From positions 13,335,501 to 13,399,500 of the forward strand of contig OX344762.1 of the NCBI GenBank assembly GCA_947034895.1: a stretch of DNA of 64,000 nucleotides. Reading direction: 5' to 3'. Position numbers and translations under genes: made by a program. Every line of letters starts with the position of its first letter. Position 1 is the stretch's first letter. The stretch is from Rhytidiadelphus loreus. Its lineage: Eukaryota > Streptophyta > Bryopsida > Hypnales > Hylocomiaceae. The notes below the pieces were generated by a model, which worked only from the letters and a program-made list of their open reading frames with translations, was not told where the DNA came from and did not search any database. Below, piece after piece: positions 43,914 to 56,829 of this stretch.

Positions 43914-45348
43914 GGTTTCCAAGGGCCCACTCCCCCCCTCGACGAGTAACCTCATCCATCCGGATTTTCATCCAAGTTTGAGATTTTCACCTAATTTTGG
44001 GTTTTACACTGGTCCTAGCCTCTAACTTTCGGAGTTTAGCTCAGAATTGCAAATGGATTGCGCCAATGGCTTCAGAATGCCATTTTTAGCCTAAAGGACC
44101 CTCTTACCCCTATTTCTATCACAAAAAACCCATCGGAAACTAGTGCTAACTAGAGCCAATTAAAAGGGTAAAAACCTAACTTTTGGGGTTTACCTCTTTT
44201 GGCTTGGGTAACTAGCTAGGGTTGTTGGGGAGGCTCTAGGGAGTAAGAAAAGGCTCCTTGATGTCTTCGTTCCAACTTCGTACGCTCCCGGGACGCCGGT
44301 CAACCCCGCACAGATCTTGCCGTAATTATTAATTGGGGGGATGTTGTCAGTTTCGGCTACTTCCCGCTATTGGAACACCATGAAATTTTTCGGGGCGCGT
44401 TATTAACATAAAAGATGCTAGTCTAATTTTTAGTGAGATTTTACCGCGGCCTGGGTATTTTCCATGAATTTCCCAACGTGGCCTTTGACGGTTGACCGCT
44501 CGGAAAAAGATCCTTTGGAGATCAGAAAAAACCGAGACTTTTTGGGGAACCTCTCATGGAGTCCCCCAAGCCACGTGCCAAGTCTTAGGCTATGCTGGCA
44601 CACAGTTGGTGGCGAGGTGAAAACTGACTTCGGTTGAATCACCGGCAGTCAGGGAATCTTTCACATGTGAGGGAATCTTGGCAAATGGGTTTTGCCGTGG
44701 ATGTCCCGACATGTTCCAGATCCGAGAACACTATCCGGCGGCTGTGGATTCCTCCATGCGGCCTGTCTGGGACAAGTAACACCTGCAAGCTAACAATTTG
44801 GATTCCTAATGTTTCGTTGGTGGAATGGGGAAACTAGAACCTATCTTTGGAGATTTACGTGGGGACCCCCCTAACTCTCCTAAGACTAATTTAGCCTATC
44901 ATGGTCACATGCACTAGGTTTGGGCTATTTTGGGTAAGTTCCCAGTAGCCCTATTGTTTCCCACTAATTACGGGTTCTAACCTATATACAAGTGGGTTTT
45001 ATGGGTAATCTATGGATAAAAGGCTATTTATGACCAAATGCTATACTGGTACGTGACATACCTATTTTGGTTCTACACTCTTTTTTGGGCTTTTTGTAGT
45101 ACTTTATGCCTTAATTTGTAATAAACTAAAAAAAAGAAAACAATGAGTCCCAAGTGACGAATTTGGGGCTCACATCTTGCTCTATGGTTTGGTTCTTGCA
45201 AGTAATTTAGAAGTTGTGACGTAAGATGTTACTTTTTTAGATCTTTGTATCTGCAGAGTTTGGTATGTAGAGGTCATTATAAAGAGTGTAATGTGTAACC
45301 CCAGATTTATAGTTGATTTGAGATTTTTTATTGTAATGTGTCATGTAA

Positions 45349-45437
45349 GAAGAGTTGGATGATATCTTGCGGTATGGTGCAATGGAGCTGTTCAGTGAAA
45401 AGGATGAAGTGGATTTATCTCATTTTCATTTTGACTC
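45349..45437 (+). pseudogene. PICKLE/CHD3 post-helicase exon fragment (right arm)
   Basis: Encodes EELDDILRYGAMELFSEKDE, matching the segment just after the helicase C-lobe of plant CHD3/PICKLE (QEELDDI-RYG-KELF in the family). About 100 residues of the normal protein, including the end of the helicase C domain, are missing between the exon ending at 40,946 and this block. The missing part is a deletion that is separate from the nested LTR insertion. Confidence 0.65.
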
Positions 45438-45743
45438 TGTCCAATGTTTGCACTTAAGATTTTAACAGACTCTCTGGTTGCAGGAGATTCTTTGTAAAGC
45501 CCAGTGCAATTTTTTGGTCTAATTAATGGTATTACATTGTCTTTTTTAAAGCTAATTGAGTGGATTTCTGACAGATCCCTGGTTCCTGTAAAGGCTTGCA
45601 ATTGAAGAATCAATTTTTGAGTATGCTCAGTATTTTGTTTGCACTATTATTTGGTTGATGTCACTTCTGTTGTCTAATTCAGATCTCCGAAGCAACTATC
45701 TTGCAGATATATTTGACTTCTTACATCTCAATCAAATGGTCAG

Positions 45744-46440
45744 GTACAAAAGCAAGCTATGAAAGTTGTACAACAAAAAGCTATCAAGAAGTGTGTCGTT
45801 TTGTGCCATACAGGTAGGTTCTTTTTGGCATGTGGTTTTTGGAACTTTGATTTTATTTTTACAAACATCCTTCTTATTATAAGTGCTAATGGTCAGCAAT
45901 CTTCATTTTACTGTCATATCTTCCAATGTAGTAGATTAGTTTCTCACAGGAATTCTTGAGAAAGTGTGGTACCAAAACAAGGATTCAGGCAACAAAATGT
46001 CTTACTACGTTTTTGTGGTAGTTGGACTATTTTCTAGCTTAAAATGTTATTTATTCTTTCAATGCTTCTGTCATGTCTCCCAAATTAAGATAGACTAACT
46101 CTTCTTGACTGTTTTGATGGCACACAGGATGCAACTTTTCAAGATAATGAAAGACCACAAGGACCCTAAACTTATTAGTGAAGGTCTGAGTTGGATGATT
46201 ATTGAGTTGCATGACTTTGGAATAGGGCATATTCTGTTTTAGGTTGTTTTAGTTGCTTGTCTTGATATGTGCTCAAACAAACATTTATCGTCCTAATGTT
46301 TTATTGTTATTTATTGGAGGACCTCATGAACTTTTGTCTAGTGTTATTGTTGTTAAAATGGCAATTATTAAACTTTTTGGTGTTGTGTACAAGTTTGTTG
46401 GCCTAGGTTCCTACTCATCTGGACTAACTGCATATTGACT
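45744..46440 (+). pseudogene. MOR1/XMAP215 mid-region fragment (right arm)
   Basis: Three exon-like blocks match the plant microtubule-associated protein MOR1 in the TOG-domain region after TOG2. Block 45,744-45,813 encodes ...KKCVVLCHT and ends at a GT donor. Block 46,128-~46,222 follows a CAG acceptor and encodes LFKIMKDHKDPKLISEGL...HDFG. Block ~46,340-46,412 encodes MAIIKLFGVVYKFVG. Plant MOR1 proteins carry closely similar strings in this order, as recalled from family knowledge. Introns are retained, so the copy arose at DNA level, not through mRNA. The earlier exons of this gene (TOG1) lie about 8 kb upstream on the same strand, with PICKLE fragments in between. Confidence 0.75.
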
Positions 46441-46701
46441 TTCATATGAACCATCTGCCTTTCCCTACAGCAACCTAGAAATTGATGGCATTCAGAAGTA
46501 TTTCAGAGTGAGCAAAAATAAAACTTGTGATTTTCATACTGTCTGTAGTATGGAGATTTCATATTAAACATTTACTTACACACTCTAAAATAAAATGTTT
46601 ACATAACACATCAAGACACTAGAGAAAATTGTCCTTTGTTAAAGTATATTGTCAACCTAACCTGATTGGTTTGTCTGTCTAGGCCCCTCTTCTACTACAT
46701 G

Positions 46702-49673
46702 CTAATGTAGGACTCCTTGCATCAAGGGTACTGCTGGATTTGTTCTTGGAGCTTGAACATTGATGTTCTCATTGCTGTAGCTTGCTTGCTCTGAGCATGG
46801 AAGTTGAATGGCTGTCCCCCTTGTAAGGTAAGTTCCTATTCTTGTGTTTGGCCATATCCAAGTTCCATAGGTCCAAGGTAGATGTTGCATTGGAGGAAAG
46901 ATTGGAAGAGGAGTACCATATGCTTTTAATCTCCTTTTTGCTTTGAGTCTTGCAATAGCTATTTGTTGATTAGACTTACATTCTTGAGGTTGATAACCAC
47001 AATAGGGAGCCACATGTGCACTTACAACAACATGTTCCTTTATGCTCTTGTGTAGCTTCTCTCCTACCTCCTTTACTGCCTTGTTTGACCATTTGTCTTT
47101 AAATGTCTTGGCTGCAGCTCTTTCCTCCTTCCTCTTTAACTTAGAAGCCTCCAACTGCACTTTTTCTTGTGTCCTCTTCTCTTTCTTTGAGTTTCCTCTA
47201 ATGCCTTGTTTTTCTTCTCTGCTGCAGCTGCCACAGTCTCTACATGTTGGGTGCTTGTCAAGATATGGGATGTAGAATAATCAATTCTAGCTTCACTAGA
47301 ATTTCTTCTTGTCTTCATCACCTTTTGAGGCAGCCTTAGAAATCTAGAGAAATGTCCTTCACTAGCATCTATAGAAGCCTCTTGTTGAACATACACTTCA
47401 ATCATCTTCAAAGTCTACAAAGTAATGAATCACATTTTCTTGTGTGTTAGGTACATCTTCATCCATGATTTCTTGGATTTGCACATCTAGAGGTTTGTCC
47501 ACAAATCCTTCATTTGGTCCCATCTTCTTGTTTATTCTAGATGGATCTAGTGGCCAAATTCCAGTGGCTGCAAAACCAGACTTGATGTTGGATGTTGTCA
47601 TTGCTTTTTGAAGACCTAGACTAACCCATTGGGCCAAATCTTCTTTTCTCACATGTTGTCCCCTGTTTTGCATATTCTAGATGTCTCTGTAGGCTTTAAA
47701 GGCTGTCTTGAAGGGCTTGAAAACAGAAACATCAAGTGGTTGAAGAGCATGGCTAGTGTGTGAAGGTAAATAAATCAGATCTAATCCAGCTGCCTCTGCC
47801 TTTTGTATGACCTCTAAGGTAACATGGGAGTTGTGTCCATCTAACACCATCAAATGCCTTTGAGTTGGGTTGATATTTCCTCTTTTTTCTACATTAGCAA
47901 GAAAATGATCCATCCACTTAGAGAAAAGAAAGGATGTCATCCATGCATTAGGTTGCATGGCCATGGTAGCATCCTTTTCACATAGGCTAACATAATCTCT
48001 CATCCTATGCAATCCTTTAAAGATGTAGAAATTGGGTATTGTTTCTCCTCCTGCATTTATGGCTGATAGAACTGTTATAGACTCTCTTTGACTGGCCACT
48101 AATGAATGAATTGTTTTTGTTCCTTTTCTTGCAAGGACTCTAGCTCCTCCTTTTCCAGCTTGAGCACCACTCTCATCTGCATTCCAAATCTGATCTGCAG
48201 AGTAGGTATGCTTTGAATACATACTTGCTAAATTCTCATAAAAAGTTCTCACATGGGATGGGCACAATCCTTGTGCTCTGTTCACCTCCAAGCCTTGTGC
48301 AACTCTAAGAGTGTATTGGGGATTCCTTTTTTTGAACCACTTCAGCCAACTATCTCCAGGTATACCATTAGTAAATGGATTTGGTCTCCCTTGAACCATC
48401 TCAGCCACTTTCTCTTTGAGATCTTTGGTAGTTAGAGGAAGACCCCAAGCTAACATGTTATCCAAATAATCTAATAAGGCTGCCTCTTCATGTTTGGTGA
48501 GGGTTCCTTGTCTTCCTCTTTTTCTTGATGTTCTCTTTCCATCCAGATGATCTACTAAGCTTGTTCTAGGTATTTTGTAGAAGTCACTAACTTGTTGGAT
48601 TTTGTGACCCTCTTCTAATGCTTGGATTGCTAGTTGGAGGGCTTCATCTGTCCAAGATGTCTTTCTAGTTGTAGAGGCATTTTTCTTCTTAGGTATAGAG
48701 ATCTTTTGTATAACATCTACCAAAGGTCTCTCAAGAGAAGATGGTTTGATTACCTCTTTTGGCCTTGATGTGTGCCTTGTGTTGTGTGTAGGATGACCTA
48801 TGTTGGCTCCCTCTCCTTTGCTCCAAAATGACTTGTCAATTGCTTCTTCAGTCTCCAAGATGAGTTTACCCTTCTTATGCTGCCCTTCTTCTTCATTGCC
48901 ACTGCTGCCCAATACCTCTGGGAATGATGGTATTTTCCTCTTGCCTTGTTTCTTTTTCTTGGGTGAAGTAGTCCTCTTTTTCTTGGCAGCCTTTGCTTGA
49001 TCTTCTTTCTTTTTGCAGAGGTTACTCCTATTATCTTCACTTTGGACACTTGATTCATCATTGGTGGAGTCTTCACTTCTCCAACTCCTATTGTAAGACC
49101 TCTCACTGCTACTGCTATCTAATCTTGAGATATTATGCCCACTAGAATGGTTGACACCTCAAAGAAAGCTTTAGCTTCTAGTATTTCTTTTCCTCTTTTG
49201 GATCTAGTATTGCAAGGCAATGTCCTACCTTGTCCTTCATCATACCTAGCTTCTTGCAACTTTTGACTGTGTTGTTGTATTGCAGTTTGGCGTAGCTTCA
49301 CTGCTCCAAGTTGTGACTGCAACATGGAAGAAGGCTGCTGATCTTGTTTAGATCTATTGTTGAAGCTTGTAGGCACTGATTGTGAGTTGTGAGGTTGGAC
49401 TTCTCCTAAAGTCTGGTGCATAGATGTTGACTCTTCCTTCATTTTTGATCTACCTCCACCAAGAACTTGAACTCCCTTATCATATGCTTGAGCTGAATCT
49501 GCAATACCAAAAATTGAACTCATCAGCTCTTCATACTCCTCTTCTTCACTTAGATGCTCTTCCTCACTTTCTTCTTGTGAACCACCACTATTGGTGTTGG
49601 AGCTATAGTATTCATCCTCATCATCAGCCCTTTCATACAAATCCTCCATATCCTCTCTACTAGATGTGGCCAT
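46702..49673 (-). pseudogene. pogo/Tigger-like DDE transposase, broken (right arm)
   Basis: Mirror copy of 759-3,730 with identical reading frames: acidic start at 49,673, catalytic frame 48,912-47,677, TAG at 47,677-47,679, continuation to 47,398, and last frame 47,160-46,702. All interruptions seen in the left copy are present, so neither copy could supply an intact protein unless the breaks are spliced or recoded. Confidence 0.85.
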
Positions 49674-50026
49674 TGTAATGTCTCTTCACAAAAATGTCAC
49701 CACTGAAATAAAATGTTTACTTCTTCACTGTTCAATTGCAAAGATTGTTTGGCAACTGCTCTGCTTAACCTTAATGGCATTCTAATTCGGGTTTTTTTTA
49801 ACCTTGACGCGCCAGTTTTGAATCTAATCATAATTTTCCAATTCCCAATGCGGTTACACTGACAGCCGTAGATGGCCTTCATTTAAACCTTAAACCGTCA
49901 TTTTACCTTCCTAATTAGGTCTACCTTTAATCTACATTAGACATGAATGAGTTGTATAACAAACGAATCTTTATTGAAGGCGGATATTTTTTCTTATAAA
50001 TGGTCTTTATTTTTCTGACTTATCTC

Positions 50027-50083
50027 TGACCGAATTGGGGCCATATCCTAGGTGACCGGAATGGGAGAAATGACCACAATGGG
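50027..50083 (-). promoter_or_regulatory. Subterminal direct repeats, right-arm copy
   Basis: Mirror of 349-405: the three GGTCA-ending 13-mers lie just inside the outer TIR of the right element. Confidence 0.5.
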
Positions 50084-50094
50084 CTGTTTTACCT
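50071..50094 (-). repeat. Terminal inverted repeat of the pogo-like element (right arm, outer)
   Basis: Mirror of 338-361; ends TTTTACCT followed by TA. Confidence 0.8.
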
Positions 50095-50431
50095 TAGTTT
50101 ACTTACTAGTAGAGCCTTTAAAGAAAAAAAATAGGGAATCAAAAAAATGTAAAACCATTGTTCAAACACATTCTATTTGAAGAAATAGAATGTAGAAAGG
50201 TTCTTGTGGATATTTAATTAAATTCCAGGGCTTTATTCTTCCAAGTATTAGTTTGGGAAATTAAATACCTAAGCTTTTGTCACTATCTTGCTATTGTCAA
50301 GTTCTAGTATTCTTTCTTAAACACATGTGGCATGTGACTAGTGCTTAAAAATGAAAGCTAGAAAAAAAGAAAAAAGAAATTTTTTTATGGCGATTACTTA
50401 CTGTTTTGGCGAGCACTCAGCCAAGCTAATT

Positions 50432-52019
50432 GCTCATTGCGGGATAGTTCTAGAGTGACAGGCCAAGCTCTGAAATAGCTTGGCTTGTCACTCCGAAGCA
50501 ACCCTCTAAAGGGTTGATATTTCTTCTAATGCTAGGCAATGAAGTTTGAGAACATGGAATATAATTATGCTATTCCTTCACACACCTTGACCATCCACAA
50601 CCTTGAACTCATTCAAATTTTCCTCCACTGTGGAACCCATCCCATATTATTTGGTGACTCAATTCAAATTTGCATTGATAAGTTCATTTTATTTGACTAA
50701 TTGCATTCCATCATTGCTACAACATGGACATGTATGATGGTTAAATTAAATGTACAAATATACATTAAGGTCATGCAACTATATGTGCATCTTCTTGACT
50801 CAATCAAAAATTGGAGGATGTTGACTTTTACAAAATTAAAAATATTTATAATTAGACAATCAAACATGTAGTTGATGTTTGTTCTCATGACATTAGAATA
50901 TTTTTTTTGAATTGAAAGCATGGAATTGCATTAGCCATTGTAGAGAGATTGTAGGTTGCAAAATGAACCATTGTTACACCTTAATGCCCTTGCATTTGAA
51001 ACATTTGTTGAATTGGACAATGGGTTCAATAAATATATGAGATTGCAAATCCTCATTTTTAGGATTAGATTTTTCTTACAAAGAGTTGAGTTCAGGATGC
51101 ACATAATTGATTCAACCAATTGAAAACTGAATGTCAATGTTGTTAAATTGATGGTATTCCAATACTTTGGCACCTTTACAACTTGAGTTCTCAAACACAA
51201 ATCCACAGTTGCCCTAGAATTTAGCCCTTTTAGTACACGTACTTTGCAATTTCTTAAGTTTTGACTTAAGAAATTCACAGAAGTTACCCAAATCTACAAT
51301 TCTAAGTTTGAATCTATCCATGCATCATTAGCTAAAACTAAAATGAGCGTTTCTACACAGAATGATCTAAGTTAGAAGGTTCTGAAATGGAGCAAGCATT
51401 AATTAAGAATGGACCCTATAAATGGCTGTGAAATGGACAAACGCTAGTTCATAAATTGATCTCCATAGTCATTGAATAAATCAAGGAAAAAAGCATTATT
51501 AATTGCAAGAGCCAATCAATCTCTTTGCTTTCCCATTTTTCTTTAGAAGTTGCAAGTGAACAATTTATGGAAGACCTAGAGACATAAATAGGGACCTATG
51601 ACACAACTCCTTTGAAAATCCATAAGTAATTAAAAAATGCTTCAAAAAATATGAACCCACTTGTGTTAGATTCCTCTTCTATTTTTATTTTTCTGAAAAA
51701 TGAGCTAAAAATATTTCCATTTAAGAAAATACCTGAAAAAGGCGGATCAGCCCTTACATGAGCCATTTCAGAGCCTCCTACTGAATGATCCAAAGATTTC
51801 AAGGTGAGAACTTCCCTTCCCACTTCCCAGAATGCAAACTTATCAAGGAGAACAACATTAATTATTTTGGGGGAATCAAGTGACGCATCCATGATCGAAA
51901 AACATTGATCATGGTGGCATGGCGGCAGCCGGCTGCTTTGATCGAGACTTCTGAAGGGGATCGATTACTGAAGTTTGCAACTCTAGGTACGCTGCTTCCC
52001 CAGCTAGCAATTGCTACCT
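50432..52019. other. Non-coding region with dispersed repeats
   Basis: A copy of repeat R1 lies at about 50,560-50,930. A segment at about 51,600-51,740 resembles 16,625-16,740 of the left arm (TAAGTAATT...AATGCTT..AAAAATATGAA.CCACTTG). Open frames on the minus strand (50,931-51,278 and 51,596-51,892) resemble nothing known. Confidence 0.55.
50455..50491. repeat. Short hairpin just beyond the palindrome homology
   Basis: Arms GTGACAGGCCAAGCT (50,455-50,469) and AGCTTGGCTTGTCAC (50,477-50,491) pair with one G-T mismatch around a 7-base loop. It begins 24 bases after the last base that can be paired with the window start. Confidence 0.75.
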
Positions 52020-55000
52020 GACATCCTCGGGCACCCTAAAAGTCAAACACAGGCCGACATATCATCAAGCAACATCACCTTGCACGAATTTCAACATATT
52101 AAATTTCGCTTCTAAAATTCCTAGGCATCAGAAAGTTAAGAAAACGAGGCAAAAAAAGATCGAAATTACGTGTCTGAGCTCAATCCGTTTTTAAGGAAAT
52201 TTCCTTTAAACAACCATATTTCTACAGAAATCGCGAAGTTACGCGCAATTTACTGGAATTTTTTTTTAAGCATTACCTGTCCTGCTTAGCAAAAGATTAA
52301 GCGATTGTGCAACTGATTTATGGAAATTGGAAATTGGCCAATTTCATGGAAATTGAGTATCTCTTTCATTCATCACCGAGTTACAATCCCCAGGTATATG
52401 GTAGCCATGGCTGCCCGACTTTCCGACTTTGCGATAACCTCCCAAATTTCAAATTGATCACTTGAAATTATTTCAAAGCCAATTCAATGAACATGGTAAG
52501 AGTTACTCCTACGTGATCAATGATCATGCAAACTGATCTGCACCACCAAATCCATGGTTCCGAACATGCACCAGGTGGCGTACGAGGATTGGGATCCCAA
52601 CTCAAGTCCAGCGCCGTTGAATTGACGTCTTGTAAAATACCACCCGACTGTACAGATCTAGGTGAGACTTTCTGAGTTCTGCATTCGCTGCTATTGCTTT
52701 ACAGCTTAAAAACTGACGTGTGACTTTTGCGACTTGATTGACGCGGCAGCAACATGACATCACAAATTAACGTAACGTCCATGTCATAACATTACAAAAA
52801 AGTACTCCGTATATGATTGTATACCAACTAGATTTCAAGCAACGTACTCCACCTATCAGCAGAACTATTATAACTGATATTAATATATTTATGTCGGTAT
52901 AAGAGTTGGTAACAATGGCCGGCAAAAGTTGTTGATATATGGTACAGACAAGGTTGGAAATACGAAGTCACCGACTCGAGTAAATTCCAGGAACTGATTC
53001 TTTCAGGATGAGTTGACCTGGTCTTACAATTCTCCCTCGTAACGATTGGTGGTCACTGGCTTGCTTTCAGTTGCAGCCCACAATTTGAACAGACCACGTC
53101 GCACACAGACATGTGAGTTCCTCCCCGACATTTCATGCGATCGACTGATCGTGTCCAATTCACGTGCACTTGCTCGACATCCAAAATTCCAAATCTAGTC
53201 AATCCGAAGACGGCGGAAGAAAGGTCGTTAGTCCATCTCAAGATCACAACCACCTTGACCCTGCTCTAGAAGCATGTCTCCTCCAGACATGGTAGCCACC
53301 GCGTCGGCAAATTAACCGGTCACTTCGTACATACAGCATTACAGCTCCGACAAATCGAGTGGATTGGGATCAGCAATATTTTCCAAAAGCCATTTCTTTC
53401 AAGGGCGCTAATTAATTACTTAATGTCTGGATCGTGTCTTGTTACGTACTTTCCAGTGAAACTTAATTTTGGCCGACTTCCAAGACACAGCTTCCCAACA
53501 GATCTGGTACACGCAATTACTGAAAATTGTGCACTTTCTTTTCTTAATTTCACTTCTTTTGGACGCAAATGAAGAACATTCAAATGTATGTGCATGTTCA
53601 CGCCGGTTCCAATTGCAGACTCGAGGTGATAATGTGTCTGCATGTTGGACAATTGAAAGTCTGGCGTGAGACCAGTTGATCTGTATAGTTAGTACCAAGA
53701 TTGTCCGCCAATCGTATCTAATTAATTAATTTAAACATCCAATTAGCAAGGGAGTACGTTTAGATTTACGAAGTCTGGAGTCGCTGGACATCAACTGGCC
53801 GGTGGGAAACCATGTAGCAGCAGCTAGTTTGGGGACACAGTTGTAAGTCAAGACCCAGAAGATTCATCAGCATTGAAACTTACATTGTTACCACCACGTA
53901 CCTTAACATGAATCAAGCCGACTTTGATTACCAGAGTCTGTCTCGGAGCGCGTACTGCATATTGTGTATATTAACTCAAGGCAAGCAGAAGCTCAACACT
54001 CACCCATTCATTCATCATCTTTCATACAGCAAGTGCCGTGCCTCGCTTTCAATCTCTTCATTGGCAAGTGAATATATAGTAGAGTACTGAGACGAGAAAC
54101 TCACGGAACCTCAGTCTGTGAGCTGTGAAGACTATTCACCAGTTTGGCTCAGTTTAATTGTGTTTCAAGTTGTGAAGACTATTCTTCTTTCAATTGGGTT
54201 TCTAGTTTCTACGTACATTAGCTAGCTCAGTACTGTGTCAATCATGTTGGAGTTCGGGAAGCGATTTGCAGAGGTCATGGCGCCAGCGGCGCACGAGAAT
54301 GACTCTGAACCAGATCTAGATAAAACTAAGACTCACCCCTGCAAGCCCAAAGGCTGCCCCATTTGTGGCAATTGATCCACAGATTGACCTGGTAACCTGG
54401 TATCCTGATGGATCCGATGTTGCGCACACTATGGCCGTCATAAGTCCGGCTTCATTGCCCGGAATTCTTTTCAGTACTTATGTGGTACTTGTACAGTTCT
54501 CCCGTCGCATTGACGAAGAAATTGGAAGCTAGTAGAAGGTACTTAAGTAATTAGCCCAAGCTTCTCTGACTCCATTAGATTCACTGTGGATGCTTTTGTT
54601 GATCGAGAGTACTAGCATTGAATTGAAGCACGTAGACTTACGGGTCCTCCATCATGAAAATGGAGCCTGGTCTATTTCAATATGGGTGACTGATTGATAT
54701 TAAAATAAGGTGCTTACGACAATGCAAACTGATTGATTGCATTGGGGCACACCATCTGTTTTGTTTCCACTTCTGTGGAAGATCAATAAATCAAAGTACT
54801 TTGTGTGTGAACTTCTGCGAACTAGTTCATTTAGAACATGATTTCTGATTTGGTCAGGTCAGGAGTCACCTACTGAATGTATTTTTATGACATCCATTGG
54901 ATGCGTGCCGGCGGGGGCTTCTCATGAATGACAACATATCCGATGGAGTCGTGAATCCCCTTCTCTCTCCCATTCCGTCGCAAGTTTGGAACCCCTGTTG

Positions 55001-55170
55001 AGCTTGTATTTGTTTCCTCCTGTTAGTTACACTGGGTTCCGTTTAATTCTCAAAAGAAGAGGAAGAGTCATGAATCAATATTGTTAATGAGTGGCCGAGT
55101 TCGTGATTTAAGTCCATTTGAAGAACAAACAAATTGAGGGAATTAAATGGCGGTGAAAGAGCTTAGGGAG
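52020..55170. repeat. Segmental duplication, copy 1
   Basis: About 3.1 kb aligned in direct orientation with 60,008-62,975, offset about 8 kb. Shared landmarks: AACACAGGCCGACATATCA at the start, TTGAATTGACGTCTTGTAAA, AGACACAGCTTCCCAACAGA, GCTAGTTTGGGGACACA, AAGTCAAGACCCAGAAGA, the small Cys ORF, and GGAGTCGTGAATC near the end. Identity looks around 75-85% with many small indels. Confidence 0.88.
54244..54375 (+). CDS. Small Cys-motif protein, copy 1
   Basis: 43 codons: MLEFGKRFAEVMAPAAHEND, an acidic middle, and the tail HPCKPKGCPICGN then TGA. I do not recognise a family. The three Cys (33, 38, 41) in CKPKGCPIC resemble half of a zinc- or metal-binding site, and there is no signal peptide. 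The paralogue at 62,434-62,547 keeps the last 11 residues exactly, with one synonymous change in that stretch, while the middle differs by in-frame indels, which suggests selection on the frame. A second in-frame ATG (54,277) is conserved in both copies, so translation may start there (32 residues). A TATATA lies at about 54,072. It could instead be the last exon of a longer spliced gene. Confidence 0.5.
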   Translation: MLEFGKRFAEVMAPAAHENDSEPDLDKTKTHPCKPKGCPICGN

Positions 55171-56311
55171 TTAGGTGACAAAAGCAAGCTATTGCAAATT
55201 TGAAGACTTGTTGTTATACTTTTCGTTTACAATTCTAAGATTGAGATTCACTTTCAACGACTTCATGGAATGTCAATTTTGTTAAAATGGCGCGATTATG
55301 TCATTAGGGCACTAAAAATTTGTAACATATGTGTGCAAAAAGTTTAAAATTTATACAAGCATAGATTTATGTTTTAAAGTAGTTGTTTTGAAAGGTGCCA
55401 AATTGTTGAAATTCCGCCCATTTAGCAAAATTCACAATTTGGTCGAAAATTGGGAAGAGTGGCAAAAGGCAATCATCAACTAGTGTAATATTTTCTTGTT
55501 GTACTTTAACTTCTCAACATGTAGTGCACTAGTGGTTGGGCACTACATTAAACAATGCTTTAATCCTTGAAATGATATAAACTAGATGAATAACAAATAA
55601 AATATTTTGGTAAACTTTTAAATACAAAAAATGCATTGGCATATGATGACACAAAAGAGCAAGGAAGTACAAAGAAAACAAAGAAATAAATCATCAGGGA
55701 ATTTTGATAATATAAAATGTCAACAATTTCTATGAAATTTCACCACTAGAGTGGAATTTAGGAAATTTTCTTCATTTTTCATTTATGATCGAATGAAAAA
55801 AAAATTCACTTTCATCAACCTATGGATTGGTGACCAATAAGACAAAAGTCAATCAACCAAGAAATTTAAAGAATTTAGATGTTAGATATTGATTTTGCCA
55901 TATCTTGTACACATATGGTTTTACATCTTTCACATCAATTCCATCTATAGATAAATAGGAAGAAAATACACTAGCCTACAATTGACCTTATCAACTCTAT
56001 GTCACCCGAAAGGAAACATAAATGAAAATGATGAAAAATTGCCTTTTTGTATTGGCATTTAGCAAATGCTTAAAAAAAAAATTCAAGTGTTTGTTAAAAT
56101 TCAAAGTCATTATGAATTACTACAATTATAGAATTTAATTTTCAAAGTAAAGGTTGTAGTTTGTAATAGTAGATATAACTTATGTGAATCCAAAATCCAT
56201 CTACCATACTAATGCATAATTATGGAAAAAAAAAGTGTCAATTTCATTGTATTAAAGCATTGCCCAAACTAAAATTAAGATAAATCTAGGGCTCTTCACT
56301 TCTAAATACTA
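55171..56311. other. AT-rich stretch without recognised features
   Basis: No gene, RNA or mobile element recognised between the end of duplication copy 1 and the foldback element. Confidence 0.5.
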
Positions 56312-56652
56312 CAATTAACACGATATTCGTTATTTTGGGAGTTTTCCTATCTCCCAATTTCGGTCGGTTTGGGCTGATCTGAATCACATATTGGGAAATT
56401 GGAATTTTTGAATGGCCATAACTTACTCAGATTTTGTCCAAATTGGGCATATGAGGTGTTTTCTGACATCTACAGATTCCTTAGATGTCAAAAAACACCT
56501 CATATGCCCAGTTTGGACAAAATTTGAGTAAGTTATGGCCATTCAAAAATTCCAGTTTTCCAATATGTGGTGCAGATCAGCTCGAACCGCACTGATCTGC
56601 ATACTCCCAAAATCATGGAATTCTCCCAAAATAACGAATATCGTGTTAATTG
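56312..56652. mobile_element. 341-bp foldback hairpin (MITE-like)
   Basis: Two arms of about 160 bp, close to 90% complementary by eye, meet at a loop near 56,472-56,482 (stem TGACATCT/AGATGTCA). The outermost bases read CAATTAACACGATATTCGTT and, on the other side, the complement ending AATATCGTGTTAATTG. TTAA (or TA) borders CACGATATTCG on both sides and may be the target duplication. One arm shares the phrase GCCATAACTT.CTCA with 58,480-58,500. A transcript would form one long stem. Confidence 0.8.
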
Positions 56653-56829
56653 ACAACTAATTAATGATTTACAACTCTTTAAATATCAAAATATTGCTTA
56701 AGCAAAAGGTAAGGCTTTTAAAAATTTGCCAAACTAATTGTCTTCACAAAAAACATCCTTTTGCTTGTACATTTACCATTCAAAAGTAGGGGTCTACATT
56801 CCATGAATAAGGTTTTATTCTACTGGTAT

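Larger units (their letters stand above)
41096..45174. mobile_element. 4.08-kb LTR-type insertion, right-arm copy
   Basis: Mirror of 5,258-9,322, flanked by TCTTG at 41,091-41,095 and 45,175-45,179. It is 14 bp longer because the GC minisatellite has an extra partial unit. The same insertion with the same target duplication in both arms shows that it predates the palindrome. Confidence 0.7.

Noticed and set aside
51596..51892. Minus-strand frame starting MDASLDSPKIINVV as a gene
   Set aside because: Part of it runs through a dispersed repeat shared with the palindrome arms; no homologue recognised.
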